Assembly: GCA_047967505.1 (NCBI GenBank)
Contig: CM106540.1
Reading direction: 5' to 3' (one strand)
Length of the DNA: 64,000 bases
DNA from: Dipteris shenzhenensis
Lineage: Eukaryota; Polypodiophyta; Polypodiopsida; Gleicheniales
Part shown: positions 29,371 to 40,619 of the stretch, piece by piece
Layout of the letters: every line of letters starts with the position of its first letter
Position numbering within the stretch: position 1 is the stretch's first letter
Notes under the pieces: generated by a model
The model's database searches: none
What the model was told of the DNA's origin: nothing
The model's input: the letters and a program-made list of their open reading frames with translations, nothing else
Made by a program: the position numbers and the translations under genes

Positions 29371-32199
29371 CTAAGCACTATGCCTTCTATTCTTTGATAC
29401 AATTTGAACTGCTTTTGCAAGTTCTGATGCCTTTGCCTTTTCAGACTTCAAAGTCCTTCCTAGTAAACATCTAAAAAACCAGTCGAACATCTCATGCAAT
29501 GCATTGCTGCAAGGGACACCACCACCATGCCTTGAGTATTTGAAGTAGGCTGCCTTGGCTCTATAGTGCAACTTCTCCATGCGTTGTGTATTCCAAATGG
29601 ACAAAGGACCCCAATTTTGTACAAACCATGGTCCGTGTGCATAGAGAATATGCTGCAAACATCATGAGAATCATTTTAGCACAAAAACTGTTTATAAAGC
29701 AAGTGCTAAATATTACTACGGTGCCAAGATTACCATGTAATGCGTAATGTGCGACTTCCCCCATGCTTTCACCACCATTAATTGCATAAACTCTTTCACA
29801 GCCATCTTGAACCTTTCATAATACATCTCATCGATTTGAACCTGGCAAAGCAATTTTATCAATGCATCTACCTTTGTCCATACTTTAGCTCTCAAAGCTG
29901 CTACTTGAGGATGAGAAGCCTTATTGGTCATGCATTCACACAATGCTTTCCAATATTCCCAACCCAAACTACTTTGAGACAATATATGTTTGTCTTTGTC
30001 GAGATTGTGGTTCAATAGGAATCTCCTTGCCTTCCCTCCACCCATGGACACTTTTGCAAGAAGATTTTGCGTTGCCCCAAACATTTTCTTATCCTCCTTA
30101 AGTTTGACATGTCCTCCATGGAATCCCTTCTCCGACAGCAACTTCTCAGCTTCTGCAATGCACCGTGCAGATACTTCTTGTGTAATTAAATTCCAAGCAT
30201 AAACAAGATGCAAATACAACAACTTATCAAGTACGCGCAGTTCTGCATGTAAATTACATATGTGTACTCTCTCAAGTGAGATGGGCAAGATGGGATCCCA
30301 CTTTGGATCCTTCTTGTCGCGATTGGGAGCTTGCGTTTGGCTGTAAGATAGAATGCCATTCTCCCATTGTAAGCCAGCCTTTTGCTTACATTGCGAACAC
30401 ATGCAATAAAGACATGTGTTCATTGCATTTGCCCCTGTATCACAACCATGCAAGCACTTGAGGGTTTTCAAATCACCAGCAAGATGCCATTCAACTTGAA
30501 AGGCTCCATGGCCATCGATTGTCAATGTTTGCCCTTCCTCTTGTCGATGGATTCCTGTTCTATCTAGAACCCACTTCAATGTCTCATGGCACTCTTTCGG
30601 AGTCTCAAATGCTACAAGCCACCATATATCTTTCTCTGATTGCACTGAGAAATCTTGCTCTACTTCTTCGTCCCCGTAAACAAAGGCTAAGGCTTTATTC
30701 ATAATGCAGATGCTGACTCTCTCTAACGTGTGTTCTTTCACCAATTGAGCTTCATCCATTTTCATGACAAATATGAGCTTTCTATTGCAATCTGTACAAC
30801 AAAAGAGAAAAATCATTAGGATAAACATGATATAGGAAATGAACTAGTAAAGTGCAATGCTATAATCGATTTCCTCTTACTATCTTCTCTCATGCCATAG
30901 AATTTGACCATTGCTTGTTGCAGTCAACATCTAAGTAGACATTGTTGAAAGCATTCATCTCAAAGGTTTGCAAGCCAGATTTCTTTTCACTCTTCCAAGT
31001 CACTGGTGCCCCTTACGCAATGGTACCCTCCAAGCATTTCTCTTGCACATTGGTTTGTTTCTCGCCGTGCACGTCTCACAAACCAAGGTGTGGGTAGGGG
31101 CACTGTAGACTTCTTATACTTTCCCAAAATAGCAAACTTGAAAATTTTGAAAACAGATGTGTAAGCTTCATGACTTACATTGGCAGTATCACAAGCTGCA
31201 AGCATCTCCTTTGCATCCACAATATCCTTGAAGTCCTTCATCACCTCTTAAGCAACTTGCACACATAGGCGCTTGTGTCTTGGGTCCCTTAGTATCCCAA
31301 TGACATCGCTTGACTTCAATAAACTAGCTAGAGCATATGAACAATCAATATCATCTCCATCCATTCTTCCCATCACATCTTCCATGAAGTTCCTAAAGAA
31401 GAACACAATAAAAACTTAGTCACAAACAATGTAGCACAAAAGAGTGTAATCTCATTGGAACATTTGATAACCAACCTTGTAGCCCAAACTCTCCTCTTTC
31501 TAGTACCACCAGTGGGTGCCAATGCATCCATGTTATGTAAGTACCTTCTTTTCCTCTCCTTCAATCCCAAAGGTGTTTCTTTCATCTTTTGCACTCGTTC
31601 TTCTGCCTTCTCTCGTTCCTTCTCTACGGCTCGTCGAACTTGATTGTATATAGATCTTTCCAAGCCTTTTTTGGACTCAGCTAGCTTACAAAGTGACTCT
31701 TCTAATTTATGTCGCTCCAAGTCCTGCTCCAGTCCTGCTCCAAGTCCAATGCATCTTGCTCTAAGTCCAATGCTTTGGCTTTATCATGAAGATCCTGGTT
31801 CTTCCTTTGAATATCCTGCATAGAGTTATGCATTACAACAATGGTGCTATTTCCTAAATGTGCCAGCATCTTTGCTTGGGCTCTACGCATCTTGCTTGCT
31901 TGCATAGCCATTGACTGAGCATTGTTTAACCGATTGCAATAACCAAGCAACCCCGCATGTCCATTTCCAACGAACCGAACTAGCTCATGCATTGTATGGA
32001 AAGGAGGGTTCTTTTGGTTGGTAGGATCTAAAGGATACAAGGATCCTTCTACCCAAAGGTCAAGATGCTTCTTTCCTTGCAAACGAAGACTGTGGATTTT
32101 GGAAGCTCCCCTCAATCCTAGACTACGTGTGCTTGCATATTCAGCCTCCAAACTCTAAGTGAACTTGGTACTTGATGGAGATGTCCTCGAATGTGCCAT
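29371..32199 (-). pseudogene. Four-exon transposase-like gene of unfamiliar family
   Basis: Minus-strand gene model. Exon 1, 32199-31476: ATG, SLEAEYASTRSLGLRGASK, coiled-coil part QDIQRKNQDLHDKAKALDLE, EKEREKAEERVQKMKE. Intron 31475-31393 (83 bp, GT-AG). Exon 2, 31392-30881: NFMEDVMGRMDGDDIDCSYA, LLKSSDVIGILRDPRHKR, DFKDIVDAKEMLAACDTANV. Intron 30880-30792 (89 bp). Exon 3, 30791-29734: IFVMKMDEAQLVKEHTLERV, ETLKWVLDRTG, TIDGHGAFQVEWHLAGDLKT, LHGCDTGANAMNTCLYCMC. Intron 29733-29653 (81 bp). Exon 4, 29652-29371: HILYAHGPWFVQNWGPLSIW, YFKYSRHGGG, stop TAG. The splice phases join correctly at introns 1 and 3. A D-K motif in EWHLAGDLKTLK followed by a Cys pair and a final HYMHxLYxH-like block recall large DNA-transposon transposases, but I cannot name the superfamily. 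Damage: TAG at 32155, TAA at 31248, and frameshifts near 31730, 31000 and 30920. Confidence 0.6.
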
Positions 32200-32264
32200 G
32201 ACTAAATAAGTGTAGAGAAGGAGAAGGTGTGCAGATGTAGATTTTAAGGAGCAGCATACAAGAA

Positions 32265-32700
32265 GAGGGAGGGCGAGGAGGAGGAGGGATGAGGGGGAGG
32301 ACCTGTAGTTGAAGAGGAGGAAAGGGGGCAGACCAGCAGGTGTGGAGGGTGAGGAGGAGTAGGCGTGGAAGAGGAGGGAGGGAGGAGGGAGGAGCAGGAG
32401 GGAGGGGGGAGGAGGAGCAATGGTGGAGGAGGAGGGAGGGGGAGGGGAGGAGGAGCAGGCATGGAGGAGGGAGGGAGGGGGAGGGTAAGAAGAGCAAGCT
32501 GGAGGAGGGAGGGAGGGAGGGGGAGGAGGAGGAAGGGGGAGGAGGGAGTGAGGAGGGGGAGGAGGAGGGGAGGGGAGGGGAGGGGGAGGAGGGAGGGAGG
32601 GAGGGGGAGGAGGAGGGAGGGGGAGGAGGGAGTGAGGAGGGGGAGTGAGGGAGGCAAAGGGAAGAGGGGGAGGGAGGAAAGGAGGAGAGAGGAGGGAGGG
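32265..32700. repeat. Purine-rich GGGAGGA minisatellite
   Basis: About 430 bp of nearly pure A/G on the plus strand with recurring GGAGGGAGGGGGAGGA-type units. On the minus strand it is a CT-rich tract just upstream of the transposase-like gene's first exon. Frames across it (Ser/Pro/Leu or Arg/Gly/Glu only) are not genes. Confidence 0.92.
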
Positions 32701-32731
32701 AATTCAAAATTCAAATTTTGAATTTTGAATT
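32701..32731. repeat. Short AT-rich palindrome
   Basis: Two 15-bp arms, AATTCAAAATTCAAA and its complement, around a single central T. Confidence 0.9.
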
Positions 32732-32874
32732 TTTTGGTTCCCACCTAGGAGTAAGAGTTGTGCAAGAGGTGTAAGAGGTAAGGTCACTTTTGGGCTTAAC
32801 CCACCTAGGTGAGGGGGGTTAGGACTTTTTGGGACCTACCTTGGCCCTTTCATTAGGACTAATCCATTCCTTAT

Positions 32875-32908
32875 GAGGCCCTTTTGAGACCCCAATTCTC
32901 TCCTAATG
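32875..32908 (-). repeat. 34-bp transposon-end-like sequence, copy 1
   Basis: GAGGCCCTTTTGAGACCCC followed by AATTCTCTCCTAATG. It matches 60075-60108 at 33 of 34 positions, and more loosely the inverse of 47764-47795. It lies about 0.68 kb upstream of the transposase-like gene's ATG, with the purine-rich tract between. I interpret it as a terminal inverted-repeat end; its partner at the other side of this element was not found. Confidence 0.65.
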
Positions 32909-33979
32909 GAGAGAGAGAGTGCTTAATGCTCTCCCATTGAGAGAAATCTTTGCATGTGACAACCTTGTGTAGTGCCTTCGGCTCAGCCAAGCATGAAAGA
33001 GAGCATCATTTTTTGTGAAATAAGGTTCTTGCTCGTCTAGGACTAGTTTTGTGATTTTTTGCTCCAATAACCCTAAAGCAACTACCTTGTGCCAATCAAC
33101 CTCCCACCGAAGCAGCAAAGCCTAACTCCAACGGTTGTAGTGTAGCACAATGTCAAGCTTCACCATACACTGCTCCAATTGACCAGTGGACTACAGCAGC
33201 AAACGCCCTACAAGGACCTCCAACAATCGATGGCGACTACAGGCATTTACATGAGGCAATATCAACCTAGTGCTAGCGCCCTCAACTAAGTTGTGAGCAG
33301 CCGACTATAGCGCCTCCATTGCTCCATCGACATCTACAATAGCCCTTCGACAATGGGTGTAGCTAACTCCACATAGGAAACTCTGGCCCCCGTCTCCAAC
33401 AAAAGCAGTGCCGACTAACACGCCTCCAACACACGATGCTAGTAGCAAACAATGCCACAAGCAGTGCCAACCTCATGCAACCTCTAGCCAAGCACACAAA
33501 AACGAACAGCTTCTCCAATGCCTTCCATCCGACCTCGCAATAGCCAAACAGCTACGTACCTTCAATGACTCTAAGACACAGCAAGGCAAGACAGGTGCCT
33601 CACACAAGCTGCTGCCAGTAGCGATCCTGAGGCAATTGCATCTTCACGACTGAGGCAGCGCAAGCATCTATGGGTTCTCCTTCAAGCGCACAGACCACGC
33701 CTAGCACAAAGACCTACTTAGCCCACGCTTCACAGATGTGAGAGCTCTAGACAACGAATCTCTCTCCAGCCCCCAACCGCTATCTCTGCAATCGACCAAG
33801 CCTCTACAATGGAGGTCACGGCTGCTTGTCCATAGCTCATCATCAGAATAGCAACAACAGCTGCTCCGCCTCTCCAACGGCAGTTCCCTCATCAGGTTGT
33901 GCCATCTACTCTGGTGGAGCTATGCCTCACAACGGAATCTCTATAGATTTTGACACAATCCAAAAGATTATGTCTCTGC
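32909..33979. other. No recognised gene
   Basis: Moderately GC-rich, rich in CCTCCAAC/CAACAATCG-like words, no motif-bearing frame above 80 codons. Confidence 0.5.
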
Positions 33980-34420
33980 TAAACTAGGCAACACGTGGCA
34001 CACTATCAACCCAACCTTATCCTAAGGTCATCCTCAAGGTTGGTCACCAAATTAACACATGGCACCCTATCAACCACCTAACACTGTGCCACATCAGCAG
34101 CCCCGTGAGGCTACCATGTCATCATTATCTGCCATATGGCCGACTATCACATCAGTAGACCTTATCTCTTTACCATGTCACCACCAATTGGCACGTGGCA
34201 CCGACTGCCACATCACCTGATCTGCCACATCAGCATCCACAGTGGAATGCCACATTATCAAACTAACCTCAACTGCCACATCATTTATTGACCAAGTCAA
34301 AGTGTCATGTCATCAAGGTTGACCAATCAATTGCCACATCACCTTGTCCAATCAGTAGTGCCACATCATCACTACCACGTGGCATTGATCCCTACAGGCA
34401 CGGTCCCCTATAAGGCACAC
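33980..34420. repeat. Array of GCCACATCA / CACGTGGCA motifs
   Basis: About fourteen copies of TGCCACATCA and close variants (GCCACATCA, CACATGGCA, CACGTGGCA, CATGTCATCA) occur in 440 bp with irregular spacing. The core resembles plant bZIP/G-box-type sites (ACGTGGC). The same motif family occurs at 4250-4335 in the gypsy 1 leader as TGACGTGGC. It may be part of the 5' LTR/promoter of the copia element that follows. Confidence 0.65.
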
Positions 34421-35260
34421 TACATGTGACCACTCCTGCCACCTCAGCACAGGGCTCCACAGGCACAATCACTGCATGTGACCCCCTAACTACCACATCA
34501 CACTGAGCACATTCGCACTCCTTTTGCCCCTCCACCTAGATCAAGTTGTATCTCTTGATCCAGGAAGAATATGAGGGCGCTCCAAAAATAAAAATAGATT
34601 GATTTTGTTATCCTCTACATGCTTGTCACATCATGTATACATTTCGGTGCACGTATCAGTCACTTTTGAGCCTCGCCATTGACAAATCCACTTTTTACAC
34701 GCACAACATTCTCTACATCGATGCATCTACCCCAGCACTTAAAAAGAACAAAAGAAAAGGAATTATTTGTTGTTCTTTCATCGATCGACAGTTGATATAG
34801 ATTTAGATCAGAGTAGACTAGATCACCATAGAGTGGATGCTTTGAATCTCCCCAAGTTACCAATCTAAGCCATGCCCAAATTTCCTAATTAGTACCTATT
34901 CGGAGTCAGTCCATATGCTCACATACGGTTTCACATCATCAAATTACCTGAAACTTGACATTCATCAATTCAATGAGTAGACTTCAGAGTGTTCAAAGGC
35001 ATTGTCTGATTGATTAGTGGGCAGATAGCACATGATTTGATTTCACACACACATGCCATCATTATAAAGCCTATTCGGCTATTTTCATGGCATTGTGCAC
35101 ATCATTTCAGCCTTGTAAAGCCTCTTAGCTATTCTCAGCATCATTTGCCACAAGCCTTGTAACATAGATCTGATTTTATATATTCTAGTTCTATCTTCAC
35201 CGACACTTCAAATTTCACTTGCTACAGTCAGTTTTTTGCAATTGATTCATACAGAGATTC
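34421..35260. other. No recognised gene; probable copia 2 leader
   Basis: AT-rich, no coding signal and no primer-binding site that I can identify. Its position directly before a gag frame suggests it is leader or decayed LTR. Confidence 0.45.
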
Positions 35261-35270
35261 TCATGACACT

Positions 35271-36660
35271 TTGAGTACATTTCTTACACTATGTCTTACT
35301 ACGACTAGCAACCTCAATCTGGAGGCATCTGCTAAGCTAGCAAACTCCAATTATGGCACATGGAAATACCAAATGGAGACCATTCTTGTACTTCAGAACA
35401 AATGGGAATATGTCCATGGGTCTACACCTAGACCATTGGACGATGCAGCCACTAGTAGCTCTACTCCACCCGTTATCACAGCACCAGCAGCGAGATCTAC
35501 AACGGGATCTGCAGCTACACAAATATTTTCCACACCTGTAGCAGATCTTGCCATTGCCTGAGCACATGCAAAATGGGATAAGAAAGACAAGTACGCATAT
35601 TATCTGATCAAGCAGAATGTGCAAGATGTCATGCTAGGACAGCTCAACACAATTAAGACATTAAAAGAAGCATGGGATATGTTCGCAGCTCTCTACGAGT
35701 CCAAGAACACAACCAGGATTCTCACACTAAGAAACCAAATCAACCAGGGTTTCTACAATAGCAATGAAACCGATCATGCTTATGTACTCTAGATAAAAGA
35801 CTATAATAAAAGACTATAACAATCAACTTGCAACAGTAGGAGAGGCTATGAATCCAGCAGAAATGGTTCAAGTCGTCCTGAATGGACTAGGACATGGATA
35901 TGAGAATCCAGTCCAGAGTATTGCCATCCAATGGCAAATTTTGACACTAGAAGAGCTCCAGTCAAAGTCCTACTTGGTGAAGATGCAGGCCATTCAAGCA
36001 CGTAAAGGTCATTCTAATGATCAGGCATTCACAACTTCAAATGGAAGTAGAGGCAGAGGTAGATCATTCCAGCAAAGTGGTAATCATCAACAACAACAAA
36101 GTCAGCATCAGCATCAGCCTCATCCTCAGCAACATCAAAATCACCAAAGAGAAAACCATTCCAATCAAGGAAGATTTCAAGGACAAGGAAATGCATCCAC
36201 CAACGTGCCAAACATCCAATGCAACTACTGTCATAAGTTTGGACACTATGAAAGAGATTGCCGCAAGAAGCAATATGACCAAGGCGATCAATCCAACAGT
36301 AATCGAGGGAATTCCCGCAGTAGAGGAAATCATCATGGTGGACATTCTAGTCACAGTCACTTTGCAAATGAACATGGGAATATGTTTCTTACAAATGAGG
36401 AAATGCAGCAAATTGATACAGTGTACCCACAAACTGATACAGTGTACCCAGAATCTGATTTCAATCCAAAAGAGGATTTCAACTATCAAGTCAACCAAGC
36501 AGAACAAGATCTTTGGTATATCGATAGCAGTGCATCATCTCACATGACAAATCATCAAGATTGGTTCACAGAGATGAAACCATTAGAAGGACAAAAGAAT
36601 TTCATCTTCACAGCAGATAATACACCAAACCCAGTTCAAGGTATGAAAGGATTGGTATGA
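35271..36660 (+). pseudogene. copia 2 gag-protease
   Basis: Gag begins with KLANSNYGTWKYQMETIL and WDMFAALYESKNTTRILTL, the UBN2-type copia capsid. TGA near 35559 and TAG near 35790 interrupt it. From 35848 the frame is open to 36660: LNGLGHGYENPVQSI, a Gln/His-rich linker, an intact zinc knuckle CNYCHKFGHYERDC, then the protease start WYIDSSASSHMTNHQDWF. The catalytic motif, normally DSGAS, reads DSSAS, which should inactivate the protease. Confidence 0.9.
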
Positions 36661-36691
36661 AAGAATTGGTGAAAGATATACTCTATGTTTC

Positions 36692-36885
36692 AAATCTCAA
36701 CAAGAATCTTTTGTCATTAGGTCAAGTGACAAAACACAACTATCGAGTCATCTTCGACGGAGATGAATGCACTATCAAAGATAAATTCAAATCTCAACAA
36801 GAACCTTTTATCATTAGGTCAAGTGACAAAACACAACTATCGAGTCATCTTCGACGGAGATGAATGCACTATCAAAGATAAATCC
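36692..36885 (+). repeat. 97-bp tandem duplication in copia 2 protease region
   Basis: AAATCTCAACAAGAA(T/C)CTTTT begins at 36692 and again at 36789; the two 97-bp units are almost identical through AAAGATAAAT. As 97 is not a multiple of three, the duplication shifts the frame. Confidence 0.92.
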
Positions 36886-36959
36886 AAAAGATGTTAACTA
36901 GTAGCAAAAGGTGTCAAGGAAGGACGCTTATATAGAATACTAGCTACAGTATCAGAGAA

Positions 36960-38578
36960 GCATGCCATGTCAACTCAACCACAACAAATGCCACTATCTA
37001 CAAAATGGCACAAGAGATATGGTCATGTCAATTTCAAGTACTTGTTAAATCTCAGGTATTAAAATATGACAAGGATTCCTAAGCTGCAGTTTCTTGAAAA
37101 AGTTTGCGAAGCATGCTGCTTCAGCAAACAAAAGCGAACTAATTTTAGCAAAAGTACCTCTCTTGCATGAGGTATTCTTGATTTGATTCATACAGATGTA
37201 TGGAGTTATGCCCAAACCCACAACATCAATGGTTCACTTTACTACTTGACTTTCATCCATGTCTACAGCAGATATTGTTGGGTCTACTTTTTGAAAGAGA
37301 AATCTAAAGTCTTTCCCAAATTTCAAGAATTTAAAGCCATGGTAGAAAACTAGACAAGCAAAAAGATCAAACTCATGAGATCAAATAGAGGAGGTGAATA
37401 CATGTCTTCAGCATTCATGAACTTTTACAAAAGTCATGACATTCGAAGACAATTCACTTGTGCAGATACTCCTCAATAGAATACAAGAGCTAAAAGAAAG
37501 AATGGGACTTTAACAAACAATGCTAGAGCAATGCTTAGTGAAGAGCATCATCCGAATCAGTATTGGGCAAAAGCAATAGCCACTACGAACTATTTTGACT
37601 TCCAATTGAACCAATACAAGGTATGACACCTTATGAAGCATTCATTGGACATAAGCCACACATCAGGCATCTCTGCATATTTGATTACATAGCATATATG
37701 CCCACATACATGATGATCATCGAAGGAAATTGAATGCAAAGTCATGCAAATGCATCATAGTTGGCTACAGTGAAGAAAGCAAAGCATACAAGTTGTACAT
37801 GATCCCATCAACCACAAGGTCATTATCTGCAAAGATGTAATCTTTGATGAGGAATCAAAATGAAAAACCTCAAACACACAGAAGATAGAAGCATCAACTT
37901 CACAATCATATATAGAAAAAGTTAATGGAAGAAGAGCAAGATTTACTAAAAACACCCCGAGCAAACAACTCAAATGGTCTACTAAGAAAAGCAGACCACC
38001 AACCAAATTAGCATATGCTCAAAAAGGCAAAGCAATTCAAGTTAAAACCACCAACTATGCTCTTATGACTACCATCATGGCTACAGAACTTATGACTACC
38101 ATCATGGCTACAAAAAAGCCAGTGTACTTCAAAGATGCAATACACAAGCCAGAATGGCAAACTGCTATGAATGAAGAAATGGATGCTTTGTATAACAATA
38201 ATACTTGGGCATTACGCAAGCTTCCATCAAAAAAGAAAGCCATAGCAAACAAATGGATATACAAAGTGAAGTAGAATCCAAATGGAAGTATTCAAAGATA
38301 CAAAGCCAAACTAGTTGCAAAAGGATTTGCACAACAATATGATAAGGACTATGATGAGACTTATGCTCTACTAGTAGCAAAGATGGATTCCATATGATTC
38401 TTAATATCACTATCGACACTCAAAGGGAATGTGTATCAACTCAATGTCAACAATGCATTTCTCAATGGCTACCTAAATGAGAAAATCTACATGCAACAAC
38501 CAACAAGTTATGTTAAACCAAGAAAGGAGAATAAGGTTTGCCATCTCAAGAAAAGTCTTTAAAGAAAGCCTACTTCAT
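36960..38578 (+). pseudogene. copia 2 integrase-reverse transcriptase
   Basis: Integrase: KWHKRYGHVNFKYL zinc-region start, CEACCFSKQKR, LIHTDVWSYAQ (first Asp), then TFIHVYSRYCWVYFL where the canonical FIDDYSR has lost its Asp, and RAKRKNGTL where the canonical Glu of AERKN is Lys. RT: WQTAMNEEMDALYNNNTW, KWIYKVK, YKAKLVAKGFAQQYD, YQLNVNNAFLNGYLNEKIYM. It ends at CHLKKSL before the YVDD box. At least ten in-frame stops, several of them TAG. Confidence 0.9.
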
Positions 38579-38581
38579 GAT

Positions 38582-38806
38582 ACTGATCATGTGTGCATAG
38601 TACCATCATGTGATCATATGTGCATAGCACTAACCTAATAGCTATAAAAAAAAGAATTAGATGCCTTAATTATAACCCTAAATGGGTTTGTATATGTTCT
38701 ACATTTTCAACTAAATCTAGTGTATAAAGTCTTTTGTGGTATGCTCTTAGCTATGCCCTATCTCCTCATCTCCACTCTTCTCCTCTCCCCTCTTCATATT
38801 ATCATA
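38582..38806 (+). repeat. copia LTR fragment
   Basis: About 225 bp matching, in the opposite orientation, the LTR at 60363-60619. Shared landmarks are GATCATGTGTGCATAG, AACCCTAAATGGGTTTG, ACTAAATCTAGTGTA and CTCCTCTCCCCTCTTCATAT. The first about 30 bp and the exact CA end are lost, and no primer site follows. Confidence 0.85.
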
Positions 38807-38868
38807 TAAATCAATGACATGAAGGTAAGTCATGTATGATCATATCAAATGATTTTAGTAGATCTATG

Positions 38869-39063
38869 TGTGTATTTGGACCGATGAATTAGTGCCAATA
38901 TGAACAAAGTGTGACTTCACTATAAAGGCAATCCACACTTCACCGTAGGAAATTTTGAATTAGTTAATGTGTATTTGGACCAATGAATTAGTGCCAATAT
39001 GGACAAAGTGCGACTTCACTATAAAGGCAATCCACACTTCACCGTAGGAGATTTTGAACGGTG
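38869..39063. repeat. 99-bp tandem duplication
   Basis: TGTATTTGGACC at 38871 and 38970, CACCGTAGGA at 38941 and 39040: two adjacent 99-bp units with about five differences. Confidence 0.92.
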
Positions 39064-39880
39064 AATTCAATCACTATAAATTCTTCTGATTTCGTGGCCA
39101 CATTAACTAATAACCAAGACATGGTAGATGCTTCCCTGGTGCAATGCTTAAATCACTTCTATCTAGATGCGAAACTTTGTGAAGATATGAACTCGTGAGC
39201 TCTGCTTGAGTCCCCTCCATCTAGATGTAAACTTCGTGACCAATTACCGAAATCATCCACTCGGTCGGCTCAACGTGAACGTCTCTACTCGGTCGGCTAC
39301 AAGACGAACGACTAGATTTCCTAAAGTTATCAACCTTGAAAGCATCTTGAAGTCACTGTTAGGCGTTTCCTATCCTCTTAAATTAAGATCGTTCATCGGT
39401 GGCAACTCTATTTGCAGCGATCAGATCAGGCAGGTCAGCATATCGCGTACACAACACGCAAAAGTCGCATAGCTTAGGATCCAGAAGAATCAGCTATGCC
39501 ATGGAGCACAGATGCACGTCATAACTAGTGCCAAAGCCGAGTATGCACGTCACGAGTAATAGCAGAGCCAGGTTCTCCACAGGACTAGAAGGAGCTTTAC
39601 TTCAGCTTCCCCTTCGGCGAAGTAGCTTTACTTCCGCTCCCCTTGGTAAGTGTGTAATGTTTATGACTCGATTTCAACATCCTCGCAAGCAAATATGCCG
39701 GACAAGCATTAAAGAACCAGCTTAGGACGAGAGCCACAAATGAATTATCATCTGACCGCAAGTGCAAACTCAGCATACAGGAAGCACCCACACAAATTGA
39801 AAGGACAGAACAAGAGCAAGAATCCCAGAGGAATGGTGGTGTAAAAATACACCGTACGTGGGAAGCACTTTTAATACAAT
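39064..39880. other. No recognised gene; 3' flank of histone H3
   Basis: No motif-bearing frame. The part nearest 39880 is the 3' untranslated side of the minus-strand H3 gene; I cannot place its poly(A) site. Confidence 0.5.
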
Positions 39881-40447
<567 letters not shown>

Positions 40448-40475
40448 TCAAATTTGAATTTTGGCGGCTCTTTCT

Positions 40476-40512
40476 CATCCAACGTCTCTCATCATCCCCC
40501 CTCCATCCAACG
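40476..40512 (-). promoter_or_regulatory. Two histone nonamer motifs
   Basis: CATCCAACG is present at 40476-40484 and 40504-40512 (plus-strand reading), 28 bp apart and 60-100 bp upstream of the TATA box. This nonamer is one of the conserved cis elements of plant histone gene promoters, linked to S-phase expression. No octamer CGCGGATC was seen. Confidence 0.7.
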
Positions 40513-40544
40513 GCTCCCCCCCTCCATCCCTCTCCTCGCTTCCC

Positions 40545-40549
40545 ATTGG
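40545..40549 (-). promoter_or_regulatory. CCAAT box
   Basis: GGGCCAATGGG on the minus strand, upstream of the nonamers. Confidence 0.5.
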
Positions 40550-40572
40550 CCCACCTTCCTCACCATTGATCA

Positions 40573-40592
40573 CCCCCCCCCCCCCCCCCCCC
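40573..40592. repeat. Poly-C tract
   Basis: Twenty consecutive C residues on the plus strand, just beyond the H3 promoter. Confidence 0.9.
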
Positions 40593-40619
40593 AAGGTGCA
40601 TCTCATGACCACCCTGCTA

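Larger units (their letters stand above)
35271..38578 (+). mobile_element. Degenerate Ty1/copia retrotransposon 2
   Basis: Plus-strand order gag, protease, integrase, reverse transcriptase, ending abruptly at the RT motif HLKKSL near 38563 and followed by an LTR fragment of another orientation-matched copy. Stops and frameshifts occur throughout. No convincing 5' LTR or primer site was found. Confidence 0.88.

Noticed and set aside
32141-32744. Two long minus-strand frames (188 and 166 codons)
   Set aside because: Almost only Ser, Pro and Leu; they are translations of the purine-rich minisatellite.
36029-36507. Hydrophobic minus-strand frames suggesting a membrane protein
   Set aside because: They are antisense to the Gln/His-rich copia 2 gag, which is clearly coding on the plus strand.
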